A stretch of DNA of 64,000 nucleotides from Novosphingobium meiothermophilum. GTDB lineage: Bacteria; Pseudomonadota; Alphaproteobacteria; Sphingomonadales; Sphingomonadaceae. The notes beneath the pieces are model-generated. The model was not told the DNA's origin, searched no databases, and saw only the letters and a program-made list of their open reading frames with translations. The position numbers were made by a program, and so were the translations under genes. The stretch is from the NCBI RefSeq assembly GCF_003171715.1, contig NZ_QGHL01000007.1, positions 62,001 through 126,000 of the forward strand. The letters are read 5' to 3'. Position 1 is the stretch's first letter. Every line of letters begins with the position of its first letter. This document shows, piece after piece, positions 54,295-64,000 of the stretch.

Positions 54295-55614
54295 TCAACC
54301 CTGCCGTTCGCGGCGTTTTCTGTCCCACCATTCCAGCCGCTTGCGCACCTCGCGCTCGAAGCCGCGCTCGACCGGTTCGTAGTAGGTTTGCGGCGCCATT
54401 CCTTCGGGCCAGTAGTCCGCACCTGAAAAGCCGTCTTCGGCATCGTGGTCATAGGCATAGTCCTTGCCGTAACCGATGTCCTTCATCAGCCTTGTGGGTG
54501 CATTGAGGATATGGGCAGGCGGCATCAGCGATCCGGTCTCGCGCGCCGATTTCCACGCCGCCTTGTGCGCCATGTAGGCCGCGTTGGATTTGGGCGCGCT
54601 CGCCACATAAAGCAGCGCCTGCACGATCGCCAGTTCGCCTTCCGGGCTGCCCAGAAACGCATAGGCGTCCTTGGCTGCAAGGCATTGCACCAGCGCCTGC
54701 GGATCGGCCATGCCGATATCCTCCACCGCCATGCGCACCAGCCGCCGCAGCACGTAGAGCGGCTCTTCGCCTGCCACCAGCATCCGTGCCATGTAATAGA
54801 GCGCGGCCTGCGGATCGGACCCGCGCACCGCCTTGTGCAGCGCGGAGATGAGGTTGTAATGGCCTTCGCGGTCCTTGTCGTAAACCGCCACGCGCCGCAT
54901 CAGGAACCTGCCCAGTCCTTCGGGATCAAGCGGGGCGGGAAGCGAAACGTCGAACAGCATTTCCGCCTGATTGAGCAGGAACCGCCCGTCGCCGTCGGCC
55001 GATGCCACCAGCGCCTCGCGCGCGGGCGGGGTAAGCGGCAGCCGAAGCCCCGTGATCTCCTCGGCCCGGTTCAGCAGCGTGCCCAGCGCCGCCGCATCAA
55101 GCCGGTGCAGGATCAGCACCTGCGCGCGGCTGAGCAGCGCGGCGTTGAGCGCGAAGGACGGATTCTCTGTCGTTGCGCCCACCAGCGTGACCGTGCCGTT
55201 CTCCACGAAGGGCAGGAAACCATCCTGCTGCGCGCGGTTGAAGCGGTGGATCTCGTCAACGAACAGCAGCGTCCGCCGACCGGCAAGCGCCATGGCCTCG
55301 GCTTCGGCAAAGGCCTTCTTCAGGTCCGCCACGCCGGAAAAGACCGCGCTGATAGCCACATAGCGCATGTCCACCGCCTCGGCGAGGAGGCGCGCGATAC
55401 TGGTCTTGCCGGTGCCCGGCGGCCCCCACAGGATCATCGAGGTCAGCTTGCCCGCGGCCACCATACGCCCGATGGCGCCATCCGGCCCGGTCAGGTGGTC
55501 CTGTCCGATCACCTGCGAAAGATCGCGCGGACGCAGCCGGTCGGCCAGCGGCGCCTGCGCCCCTGCCTGAGGTGGCGGCTGGTCCTGCGGAGGAGGGGCG
55601 AAAAGGTCGGCCAT
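54295..55614 (-). CDS. rarA: Replication-associated recombination protein RarA (MgsA)
   Basis: 439-aa AAA+ ATPase that acts at stalled replication forks with SSB and the clamp loader. Walker A is WGPPGTGKTS (about residues 62-71), Walker B is LLFVDEIHRF, sensor 1 is LVGATTENPSF, and the C-terminal MgsA domain includes AVRGSDPQAALYY and VEDIGMADPQAL. Start ATG 55614 (MADLFAPPP) is the family start; the frame extends upstream into padR and is rejected. Divergent from padR. Confidence 0.95.
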   Translation of the reverse strand: MADLFAPPPQDQPPPQAGAQAPLADRLRPRDLSQVIGQDHLTGPDGAIGRMVAAGKLTSMILWGPPGTGKTSIARLLAEAVDMRYVAISAVFSGVADLKKAFAEAEAMALAGRRTLLFVDEIHRFNRAQQDGFLPFVENGTVTLVGATTENPSFALNAALLSRAQVLILHRLDAAALGTLLNRAEEITGLRLPLTPPAREALVASADGDGRFLLNQAEMLFDVSLPAPLDPEGLGRFLMRRVAVYDKDREGHYNLISALHKAVRGSDPQAALYYMARMLVAGEEPLYVLRRLVRMAVEDIGMADPQALVQCLAAKDAYAFLGSPEGELAIVQALLYVASAPKSNAAYMAHKAAWKSARETGSLMPPAHILNAPTRLMKDIGYGKDYAYDHDAEDGFSGADYWPEGMAPQTYYEPVERGFEREVRKRLEWWDRKRRERQG

Positions 55615-55674
55615 GCGCGGCTGAAATAGGCGGCGCTGGCAAAAAATGCACGGGCCTCTTGCAATCCGCCTAAA

Positions 55675-55686
55675 AAGATATATCTT
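55675..55686. promoter_or_regulatory. Palindrome AAGATATATCTT, candidate PadR/YqjI operator
   Basis: A perfect 12-bp self-complementary site in the 99-base gap between rarA and padR, 28 bases before the padR start. The flanking CTAA/TTAG extends the symmetry loosely. It is the only such AT-rich palindrome in this GC-rich region, so autoregulation by the adjacent PadR protein is inferred. Confidence 0.7.
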
Positions 55687-55713
55687 AGACGCATCATGAA
55701 AGGATGTATGCAC

Positions 55714-56364
55714 ATGCAATTCGAACAAGGCCGCCCGTGCGGTGGTCGACATGCCATGAAGATCATGGCGATGAAGGGCGGACGCTTCGGCGGACGCTTT
55801 GGGGAACATGGCGATGACGGCCACGGATTTGGTGGCCGCCGGGGAAGAGGCGGCGGCCATGGCGGCGGGCCGCGCGGAGGCGGGCACCGGGGCGGGCCCC
55901 GTGGGGGGCGCATGTTTGCGGGCGGCGAACTGCGGCTGCTCCTGCTCCATCTGATCGCCGAGCAGCCGCGCCATGGTTATGATCTGATCCGTGCCATCAG
56001 CGATCTGACAGGGGGCGAATATGCACCCAGTCCGGGCGTGGTCTATCCCACGCTCAGCCTGCTGGTGGATGAAGGGCTGGCGCTGGAGGAAGCGAGCGAA
56101 GGACCGCGCAAGGCGTTTGCCGCAACCGGTGCGGGCAGGGCGGAATTGGCCGGGAAGGACGCCGAACTCGATGCCATTCTTGCCCGGCTCAAGGCGCTGG
56201 GCGAAGAACGCGATCGTGCCGAAAGCCCGCCGGTGCGCCGCGCCATTGGCAACCTTCACACCGTGCTGCGCAACCGCGCCATGGCGCAGGACTTCGACAA
56301 GGATACCGCGCTGGCCATTGCCGATATTCTCGACGATGCGGCGCGGCGGATCGAACGGCTCTGA
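55714..56364 (+). CDS. PadR family regulator, YqjI-like with Gly/His-rich N-terminus
   Basis: 216-aa winged-helix regulator. Residues about 10-65 are Gly/Arg/His-rich with many G-G and H-G steps, like the Ni/Fe-sensing extension of E. coli YqjI. The PadR domain follows: GGELRLLLLHLIAEQPRHGYDLIRAI, then the wing YAPSPGVVYPTLSLLVDEG. The C-terminal helices dimerise. ATG 55714 has AAAGGA 9 bases upstream; ATG 55696 and 55708 are in frame too. By similarity it may sense nickel or iron and repress itself and a neighbour. Confidence 0.82.
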   Translation: MQFEQGRPCGGRHAMKIMAMKGGRFGGRFGEHGDDGHGFGGRRGRGGGHGGGPRGGGHRGGPRGGRMFAGGELRLLLLHLIAEQPRHGYDLIRAISDLTGGEYAPSPGVVYPTLSLLVDEGLALEEASEGPRKAFAATGAGRAELAGKDAELDAILARLKALGEERDRAESPPVRRAIGNLHTVLRNRAMAQDFDKDTALAIADILDDAARRIERL

Positions 56365-56450
56365 TGCAGCTCGAATCCGCCCTCTCACAGGCCTTTGACG
56401 ACGCCTTGGGTCATGGTAGCCTCCTTCCCCTAAACCGGGGGAGGGGGCCC

Positions 56451-56903
56451 ATGGAGAACCTGCAACCGACGCCTGCGCCAACGCCGGGCCATCTCTGGGC
56501 CGTGGCGGTGATCAGCCTGCTTTGGAACAGCTTCGGCTGTGTCGATTACACGATGACCAAGCTCGATCCGCTGGCCTACATGCAGTCCGTGGGGATGAGC
56601 GCCGAGGAAATCGCCTACATGCAGGCCATGCCCGCATGGCTCAGCGCGTTCTGGGCGCTGGGTGTCTGGGGTTCGCTCGCCGGATCGGTGCTGCTGCTCG
56701 CCCGCTCGCGCCACGCGGTAACGGCCTTTGCGGTCTCGCTGGTCGGGCTTGCCGTCAGCCAGTCCTACCATGTGTTCGATACGGCCATGCCTGCCTCGAT
56801 GAACAGCGGGGCGATGATGGTGATGAACCTTCTGATATGGAGCGCGCTTCTGTTCTTCCTGTGGTATGCGCGCCGGATGGCCGCGGCAGGGGTGCTGCGT
56901 TAA
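56451..56903 (+). CDS. Small four-helix membrane protein
   Basis: 150-aa protein with four hydrophobic helices (about residues 17-35, 62-82, 90-110, 118-138) and a Pro-rich N-terminus. It has no motif I recognise. ATG 56451 has a GGGGGAGGG site upstream; the frame also opens at ATG 56364, overlapping the padR stop, so it may be co-transcribed with padR. Its end overlaps the convergent glycosyltransferase end by four bases. Confidence 0.65.
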   Translation: MENLQPTPAPTPGHLWAVAVISLLWNSFGCVDYTMTKLDPLAYMQSVGMSAEEIAYMQAMPAWLSAFWALGVWGSLAGSVLLLARSRHAVTAFAVSLVGLAVSQSYHVFDTAMPASMNSGAMMVMNLLIWSALLFFLWYARRMAAAGVLR

Positions 56904-58102
56904 CGCCGGTTCTGCTTGGCCTTCTGGCGCACCAGCCGCAGGTATGTGTCGGCCACGGCCTGATTGATGCGGTCCCACGAAAACTCAAGGCTGCGCTCTT
57001 CGCCCGCTGCGCCATGCCTTGCCCGCAATCCTGCGTCTTCCACGTAGAGACGCAGCGCCTCGGCAAACTGGCGCACCGCGCCCGGCGTGATGAGGCGGCC
57101 CGATATGCCATCGTCGACAAGGCTCTGGCTGCCCGTGGCGGCGGCGGCCACCACCGGCACCGCGCAGGCCATGGCCTCAAGCGTCACGTTGCCGAAGGTT
57201 TCGGTCACGGACGGGTTGAACAATACGTCCATGCTCGCCACCGCGCGGCCCAGATCCGCGCCGCCCTGAAATCCGGCAAAAACCGCATCCGGCAGCCGCG
57301 CGGCGAACCAGTCGTGCGCGGGGCCTTCGCCCACCACCAGCACACGGTGCTTCACCCCGCGCCGGATCAACTGGTCGATCGAATCCGAAAAGACATCCAG
57401 CCCCTTTTCCATGACCAGACGGCCAAGGAAGCCGATGACCACCTCGTTGTCGGCAATGCCAAGGCTGCGCCGCCATTCCATGCTGCGCGCCGAGGGGTTG
57501 AAGATCTCCCGGTCCACCCCGCGCGACCAGATGTCGATATCGTAGTTCATGCGCTGGTCGCGCAGCACCTGCGCCATCGATTCCGAAGGGGCGACAAGCG
57601 CATCGCAGCGCCGGTAGAAGCGGCGCATCAGCGCCTCGATCACCGGCTCAAGCCAGGCCATGTTGTAATAGCGGAAATAGGTTTCGAAGCGCGTGTGGAC
57701 CGAAGCAAGGATCGGCAAACGCCGCCGCCGCGCCCACGATACCGCGCGGTGCGCCACCACATCGGGCGAGGAGACGTGCACTACATGCGGATCGAAATCA
57801 GCCAGATCACGCCGCACGCGCGGGGAAAGCGAAAGCGGAAAACGATACTCCGCCCGCCCCGGAATGGCGAAAGAGGGCACGCCGATCAGTGTTCCGGTGG
57901 CCGGAAAGGCGGGGTTTTCAACCTTCGGCGCATATACGCGCACATCCGCTCCCTGCCGCAGCAGATAGCCTACCAGCCGGTTCAGCGCCTGATTGGCCCC
58001 GTCGCGCACATAGTTGTAGTTCCCGCTGAACAGCGCCACGCGCAGATCGGAAAGATCGGTGGGAAAGGAAGTCGCCTCGGCCTGGGTCATCGCCTGCGCC
58101 AT
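56900..58102 (-). CDS. GT4 family glycosyltransferase
   Basis: 400-aa retaining glycosyltransferase of the GT-B fold. The N-terminal domain has RVALFSGNYNYVRDGANQALNRLV and VHVSSPDVVAHRA; the C-terminal domain has FLGRLVMEKGLDVF, VVGEGPAH and the donor-site VTETFGNVTLEAMACAVPVV with its EX7E-type Glu pair. It resembles PimB/MgtA/SqdX-like enzymes that glycosylate lipids, so a membrane glycolipid role is plausible. Start is uncertain: ATG 58102 is used, ATG 58117 and 58090 are alternatives. Confidence 0.85.
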   Translation of the reverse strand: MAQAMTQAEATSFPTDLSDLRVALFSGNYNYVRDGANQALNRLVGYLLRQGADVRVYAPKVENPAFPATGTLIGVPSFAIPGRAEYRFPLSLSPRVRRDLADFDPHVVHVSSPDVVAHRAVSWARRRRLPILASVHTRFETYFRYYNMAWLEPVIEALMRRFYRRCDALVAPSESMAQVLRDQRMNYDIDIWSRGVDREIFNPSARSMEWRRSLGIADNEVVIGFLGRLVMEKGLDVFSDSIDQLIRRGVKHRVLVVGEGPAHDWFAARLPDAVFAGFQGGADLGRAVASMDVLFNPSVTETFGNVTLEAMACAVPVVAAAATGSQSLVDDGISGRLITPGAVRQFAEALRLYVEDAGLRARHGAAGEERSLEFSWDRINQAVADTYLRLVRQKAKQNRR

Positions 58103-58279
58103 AGACCGATGAAACATGAATGGCGAGTGACAGGCGTGCCGGACAGAGGAGATTTCTCTCGCGATAGGGCTTGCCAGAGGGGCCGGACAAGGCATATGTT
58201 CCACTTTTGTTTCCCCAGGGAAACATGGTGGAAGCAGGTCGGACGGTGGTAGCCCTCTGGCGCAATTGCCTGTGCGGCA

Positions 58280-58309
58280 AGAAAAAGGGCGGCTCCGTGA
58301 AGCCGCCCG
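58280..58309 (-). terminator. Rho-independent terminator of typA
   Basis: On the minus strand GGGCGGCT (plus 58301-58308) pairs with AGCCGCCC (plus 58287-58294) around TCACGG, followed by TTTTTCTTG. It lies 12 bases after the typA stop. Confidence 0.92.
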
Positions 58310-58319
58310 TTCTCGTTCC

Positions 58320-60164
<1,845 letters not shown>

Positions 60165-60644
60165 TGAAGAAAGGCTTTCTCAGAAAGGAATCGGTAAGGG
60201 CGGGCACAGCCAAGCCTCGCCCAAGTTCGGCGCGCGCTTACAGGCAATTGTGCGTTGCGGCAAGCACGCAGGGAGCGACGAGGCGCGTTGCGGCAAGCAC
60301 GCGGGGAGCGACGAGGCGCGTTGCGGCAAGCACGCGGGGACAAGGGCGCGCGTTCAGGCAGTTGTCTGCCTTGTCGCCCGAATGGTTTCATATGTCACCA
60401 CTTTGCAACATTGGCTCCGAAACAACCCAAAAACCTGTCGTTCGGGCGCGGGCAAGGATTGTTCCGGTGCGGCGCGCAGCCTATGGGCGGCGCTGTTGAG
60501 AAAGAGGATGAACCTGCAGCAGCGGCTCCTGTCCATTCCACCCGGCAGGGTCTTGCGGTTCGGCCGCGGGCCGGTGTCGGCGGCCAGTGCCTTCTTGGGC
60601 CAGTGCTTTCGGGATGCCGCGCTTCATAAAGGGATATCGACGAT
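60165..60644. other. Intergenic region between divergent typA and TonB-receptor genes
   Basis: 480 bases without a convincing gene. It holds the 33-bp tandem repeat (60254-60340), then a lower-GC stretch near 60380-60440 that is the best place for promoters, and the leader of the TonB receptor (AAAGGGATAT near 60627). Short frames across the repeat encode repetitive Arg/Ala peptides and look non-coding. Confidence 0.6.
60254..60340. repeat. 33-bp direct tandem repeat, 2.6 copies
   Basis: Copies start at 60254, 60287 and 60320, each beginning GTTGCGGCAAGCACGC. Copies 1 and 2 differ at one base (A/G); copy 3 matches for 21 bases and then diverges. The unit length is a multiple of three but no supported gene covers it. 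It contains a TTGC/GCAA mini-palindrome. Confidence 0.9.
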
Positions 60645-63338
60645 ATGCGTTCCATTTTTGCCGGACGTTGCCGCCAGCGCGCGCTGCTTGCCGGAACCTG
60701 CTGTCTTGCGTTTGCCTTTGCCGCTTCTGCCCATGCGCAGGATGCCGCGCAGGCGGGGGCGGTCGAGGAAGCCCTGCCGGCAACGTCCGCGCCCGAACTG
60801 GCGAGCGACGGCAACGAAATCATCGTGACAGCGACCAAGCGCGAGCAGACTTTGCAGGACGTTCCGGTTGCCGTGACCGTGACGACGGCAAAGACGCTGG
60901 AGCAGGCGCAGATCCGCGATCTCAAGGATCTGGTGAGCGTGGTGCCTTCCTTGCGGGTGACGCAGCTTCAATCGAGCGCGAATACCAATTTCATCATTCG
61001 CGGCTTCGGCAATGGCGCCAACAATGCCGGCATCGAGCCTTCGGTGGGCGTGTTCATCGATGGCGTCTATCGCTCGCGCTCGGCCGCGCAGATTGGCGAT
61101 TTTCCCGATGTGCAGCGCATCGAAGTGCTGCGCGGGCCGCAATCGACGCTGTTCGGCAAGAACGCCAGCGTGGGCGTGATCTCGATCGTCACCGATGCGC
61201 CCAAGTTCGATTTCGGCGGCAATGTCGAGGCGAGCTATGGCAATTACGATGCGCTGATCCTCAAGGGCGTTGTCACCGGCCCGGTGAGCGAGCAGCTCGC
61301 GGTGAGCCTTGCGGGCGGTATCAACAAGCGCGACGGCTATAATCAGGATCTGGGAACGGGCAATCGCACGAACGAGCGCAACCGCTGGTTCGTGCGCGGG
61401 CAGGCGCTGTGGGAGCCGACCGCGCAGACGCGCGTTCGCCTGATTGGAGATTACTCCAAGATCGATGAAATCTGCTGCGGCGTCGTCAATCTCCAGCCCT
61501 CGCTGGCAACGCTGGCGATCCGCGCGCTGGGCGGGCAGGTGAACGGGCCCGACGCGATCTTTGCGGACAAGGTCTATTCGAACATCGATTCCACCAACAA
61601 TATCGAAAACTGGGGCATTTCCGGACAGATCGACCACGACATCGGGCCGCTGACCCTGACCTCGATCACGGCCTACCGGCGCACCAATGCCGTGACCGAT
61701 CAGGATTCCGATTTTTCGAGCGCGGACCTGATCGGGCGCAATGCCGCCGACCAGTCGATCAAGACCTTCACGCAGGAAGTGCGGCTGGCGACCAACCTTG
61801 AGGGGCCGCTGAACTTCATTCTGGGCGGATACTATTTCAATGAAAGCATCGCGCAGGCCAACCAGATCGACTGGGGTGCCAGCGCGCGCGGCTATGCCGA
61901 TTTCATCATTCGCGGGCTGACGGGCAATGCCCAGTCGCTGCCGCTGCTGGAAACCACCATCGGCAGTCTGACGGGAACGAACCAGACCGGCCGCTTCTTC
62001 GCCAACGGGCAGGGACTGGACGAGCGCTACCGCCTGAAGAACGAGGCGTGGTCGTTCTTTGCGCAGGCCGATTTCAAGATCGGTGACAGGATCACCGTGA
62101 CAGGCGGCATCAACTATACGCGCGACCGCAAGGACTTTGCCGCCACGGCCACATCGAGCGACGTTTTCGCCAACCTCGATCTGGTGCAGATCGGCGCCAC
62201 GGCGCTTGGCCAGCAGTTCGTGGCGACCGCGCTTGGCACGAGCGATCCGGCCACAATCGCGGCCTTCGCTGCGGCCAATCCCACCCAGTTTGCCGCGCTT
62301 CAGGCGCAGGCGGCCAGCTTTGCCGCGCTCAACGCCAACCTTTCGACCACGGCGGCGGCGGCCGACAGCAATCCGCTGACGGTGGGCAACCCGCTGCTGG
62401 CGCTCAAGCGCTTGCAGTATCTGCCGCCGTTCCTTGGCGTGCCCAACGCGGTGGAACCGGGGCGCACCAATGACGACAAGTTCACTTATGTGGTGCGCGT
62501 GGCCTATGACGTGAACAGCGCAATCAACGTCTATGCAAGCTATGCCACAGGCTTCAAGGCCAGCTCGATCAACCTTTCGCGCGACAGCCGCCCCGCGCTG
62601 AGTGACCGCGATGCGCTGATCGCGCGGGGGCTGACAGTGGTGAACCAGACTTATGGCAGCCGCTTTGCCGGACCGGAAACCTCGACCGTCTATGAAATCG
62701 GCCTCAAGGCCAACTGGGGGCTGGTGACGGCCAACCTTGCCGCCTTCGACCAGCAGATCGACGGGTTCCAGTCCAACACCTTCACCGGTTCGGGCTTCGT
62801 GCTGGCCAATGCGGGCACGCAATCGGTGCGCGGCATCGAGTTTGAAGGCAGCGTCAAGCCCGTCAAGGGGCTGCTGTTCAATGTCAGTATGACCTACCTC
62901 GATCCGCGCTACGACAACTTCGTGTTCTCGGCGGTGGGCGATCTTTCGGGCACGCGCCCGGCGGGCATTCCGGCAATCTCTTCAACCTTCGTGGCGACTT
63001 ATGACCACGAGTTTGCCGGTGGCCATCACCTGATCCTGCGCGGCGATTATCACTATGAATCGCCGGTGCAGATCGTGGAAGGCCTGCCCGGCTTCCTTTC
63101 GGGCGGCACCGCGGCGGCAGTGGCGGCAGCGCGCCCGTGGCGCCGCGAGGTGAGCGAGATCAACGCATCGATCAGCTGGGTCATGCCATCGGGTGTGGAA
63201 CTGACGGCGTGGGGCCGCAACCTTGGCAACAACCGCTATCTGCTCTCGATCTTCGACAGCCCGGCACAGGAAGGTTCGATCTCCGGCTATACCAACCAGC
63301 CGCGGACCTATGGCGTGGCGGCGCGCTACCGGTTCTGA
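60645..63338 (+). CDS. TonB-dependent outer-membrane receptor
   Basis: 897-aa receptor, the largest of the three here. Signal peptide of about 32 residues (ending ASAHAQ), TonB-box region [20 protein letters not shown], plug with [38 protein letters not shown] block and [19 protein letters not shown], and a barrel ending YGVAARYRF. This ..[17 protein letters not shown].. pattern is common in sphingomonad receptors of unknown substrate. A long Ala-rich, loop-like insertion lies at about residues 500-590. It stands alone, followed by a bidirectional terminator. Confidence 0.92.
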   Translation: MRSIFAGRCRQRALLAGTCCLAFAFAASAHAQDAAQAGAVEEALPATSAPELASDGNEIIVTATKREQTLQDVPVAVTVTTAKTLEQAQIRDLKDLVSVVPSLRVTQLQSSANTNFIIRGFGNGANNAGIEPSVGVFIDGVYRSRSAAQIGDFPDVQRIEVLRGPQSTLFGKNASVGVISIVTDAPKFDFGGNVEASYGNYDALILKGVVTGPVSEQLAVSLAGGINKRDGYNQDLGTGNRTNERNRWFVRGQALWEPTAQTRVRLIGDYSKIDEICCGVVNLQPSLATLAIRALGGQVNGPDAIFADKVYSNIDSTNNIENWGISGQIDHDIGPLTLTSITAYRRTNAVTDQDSDFSSADLIGRNAADQSIKTFTQEVRLATNLEGPLNFILGGYYFNESIAQANQIDWGASARGYADFIIRGLTGNAQSLPLLETTIGSLTGTNQTGRFFANGQGLDERYRLKNEAWSFFAQADFKIGDRITVTGGINYTRDRKDFAATATSSDVFANLDLVQIGATALGQQFVATALGTSDPATIAAFAAANPTQFAALQAQAASFAALNANLSTTAAAADSNPLTVGNPLLALKRLQYLPPFLGVPNAVEPGRTNDDKFTYVVRVAYDVNSAINVYASYATGFKASSINLSRDSRPALSDRDALIARGLTVVNQTYGSRFAGPETSTVYEIGLKANWGLVTANLAAFDQQIDGFQSNTFTGSGFVLANAGTQSVRGIEFEGSVKPVKGLLFNVSMTYLDPRYDNFVFSAVGDLSGTRPAGIPAISSTFVATYDHEFAGGHHLILRGDYHYESPVQIVEGLPGFLSGGTAAAVAAARPWRREVSEINASISWVMPSGVELTAWGRNLGNNRYLLSIFDSPAQEGSISGYTNQPRTYGVAARYRF

Positions 63339-63405
63339 GCAGACTTGCGCGCCCGCTCCGGCCTTGCGGCCGGGGCGGATGCGGGGCCTGCCGGTTCCAG
63401 ACATG

Positions 63406-63441
63406 AAAAAACCCGGCGCGGTGATCCTCGCCGGGTTTTTT
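63406..63441. terminator. Bidirectional terminator between TonB receptor and infC
   Basis: AAAAAACCCGGCG (63406-63418) pairs with CGCCGGGTTTTTT (63429-63441) around a 10-base loop. The A6 and T6 tracts serve as U-runs in either direction, ending the receptor transcript and the convergent infC transcript. Confidence 0.95.
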
Positions 63442-63465
63442 GATTCCTTGGCTGAGCGCTGCCGG

Positions 63466-63987
63466 TTACTTGGGCGCAAGCACCATCAGCATCTGGCGCC
63501 CTTCCATGCGGGGGAAGGCTTCGACCTTGGCGATTTCGGCCACATCGTCCTGCACCTTGCGCAGCAGGTTCATGCCAAGCTGCTGGTGCGAAAGTTCGCG
63601 GCCGCGGAAGCGCAGGGTAATCTTCACCTTGTCGCCATCCTCGATGAAACGCACGACATTGCGCATCTTGGTGTCATAGTCGTGGTCATCGATGTTCGGA
63701 CGCATCTTGATCTCCTTGATCTCCTGCGTCTTCTGGCTCTTGCGGGCAAGGTTCGCCTTCTTCTGCGCCTCATACCGGTACTTGCCGACATCGAGGAACT
63801 TGCAGACCGGGGGATCGGCGTTGGGCGAAACCTCGACGAGATCAAGACCGACTTCGGCGGCCTGCTCGATCGCTTCGCGGGTGTACATCACACCCAGATT
63901 TTCGCCATTCTCATCGATCACGCGCACCTTGGGCACGTTGATCATGTGATTGAAGCGAGGCCCGCTCTTGACGGGGGGCGCCATCAT
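63466..63987 (-). CDS. infC: Translation initiation factor IF-3
   Basis: 173-aa IF-3 that prevents subunit joining and checks start codons. The N-domain ([19 protein letters not shown]), linker and C-domain ([42 protein letters not shown]) are intact. ATG 63987 is the first ATG visible, but the frame stays open to the window end with an Arg-rich extension (PPRR), and many alphaproteobacterial infC genes begin slightly upstream at ATT or ATC. The real start may be just outside the window. Confidence 0.94.
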   Translation of the reverse strand: MMAPPVKSGPRFNHMINVPKVRVIDENGENLGVMYTREAIEQAAEVGLDLVEVSPNADPPVCKFLDVGKYRYEAQKKANLARKSQKTQEIKEIKMRPNIDDHDYDTKMRNVVRFIEDGDKVKITLRFRGRELSHQQLGMNLLRKVQDDVAEIAKVEAFPRMEGRQMLMVLAPK

Positions 63988-64000
63988 GCGCCGCGGTGGG

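Noticed and set aside
55615..56481. 5' extension of the rarA frame over padR
   Set aside because: The family start MADLF is at 55614 and the extension is antisense to a real PadR gene.
60254..60340. Possible CRISPR array
   Set aside because: The repeats are directly tandem without spacers and no cas genes are present.

Overview
The window is GC-rich, densely coded chromosomal DNA from an alphaproteobacterium, most likely a sphingomonad close to Novosphingobium. The case rests on the ffh-rpsP-rimM-trmD-rplS and rpsF-rpsR-rplI clusters with alphaproteobacterial features (an Ala/Glu-rich S16 tail), three TonB-dependent receptors, several exported peptidases, a DUF808 protein and a GNAT/Mur-ligase/LdcA neighbourhood. 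There is no integrase, transposase, phage gene or CRISPR array, so it reads as core chromosome with a few accessory insertions.

Layout: 1-5.4 kb holds a membrane diguanylate cyclase (cut by the window edge), then the SRP/ribosome-maturation operon ffh, rpsP, rimM, trmD, rplS. A VapBC toxin-antitoxin pair with its own palindromic operator is wedged between rimM and trmD. 5.5-14 kb: exported DPP-IV-type and M2 peptidases, asd, a hydrolase, a YbjN protein and AMP nucleosidase. 14-25.5 kb: rpsF-rpsR-rplI, an enoyl-CoA hydratase relative, an acyltransferase, DUF808, a single-domain PilZ protein, GNAT, a divergent Mpl-like ligase/LdcA pair (peptidoglycan recycling), fabD-fabG and dnaN. 25.6-35.4 kb: a soluble globin-coupled chemoreceptor, a D-aminoacylase-like amidohydrolase, an adrenodoxin-type reductase, a PhaZ-like depolymerase, a large GGDEF-EAL-PilZ protein and rlmN.

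35.6-42 kb: a TonB receptor translationally close to a metallo-beta-lactamase-fold hydrolase, then (minus strand) a TonB receptor plus TenA operon led by a clear TPP riboswitch whose 3' strand contains the ribosome binding site. This is a thiamine-salvage unit. 42-53 kb: an M16 lipoprotein protease, hppD plus a VOC protein, and a TetR-controlled three-gene RND efflux operon with nested inverted repeats in the divergent promoter. 53-64 kb: tRNA-Thr(TGT), a DUF429-like RNase H-fold protein behind rarA, a YqjI-like PadR regulator with a palindromic operator candidate, a glycosyltransferase, typA/bipA, a 33-bp tandem repeat, a third TonB receptor and infC.

Functional themes are nutrient scavenging (TonB receptors, periplasmic peptidases, thiamine and cell-wall recycling) and c-di-GMP/oxygen signalling (two GGDEF proteins, two PilZ domains, one globin sensor). 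Where the longest reading frame conflicted with a Shine-Dalgarno site or family N-terminus, the start was moved inward and this is noted. All identities come from reading motifs; no database search was run.
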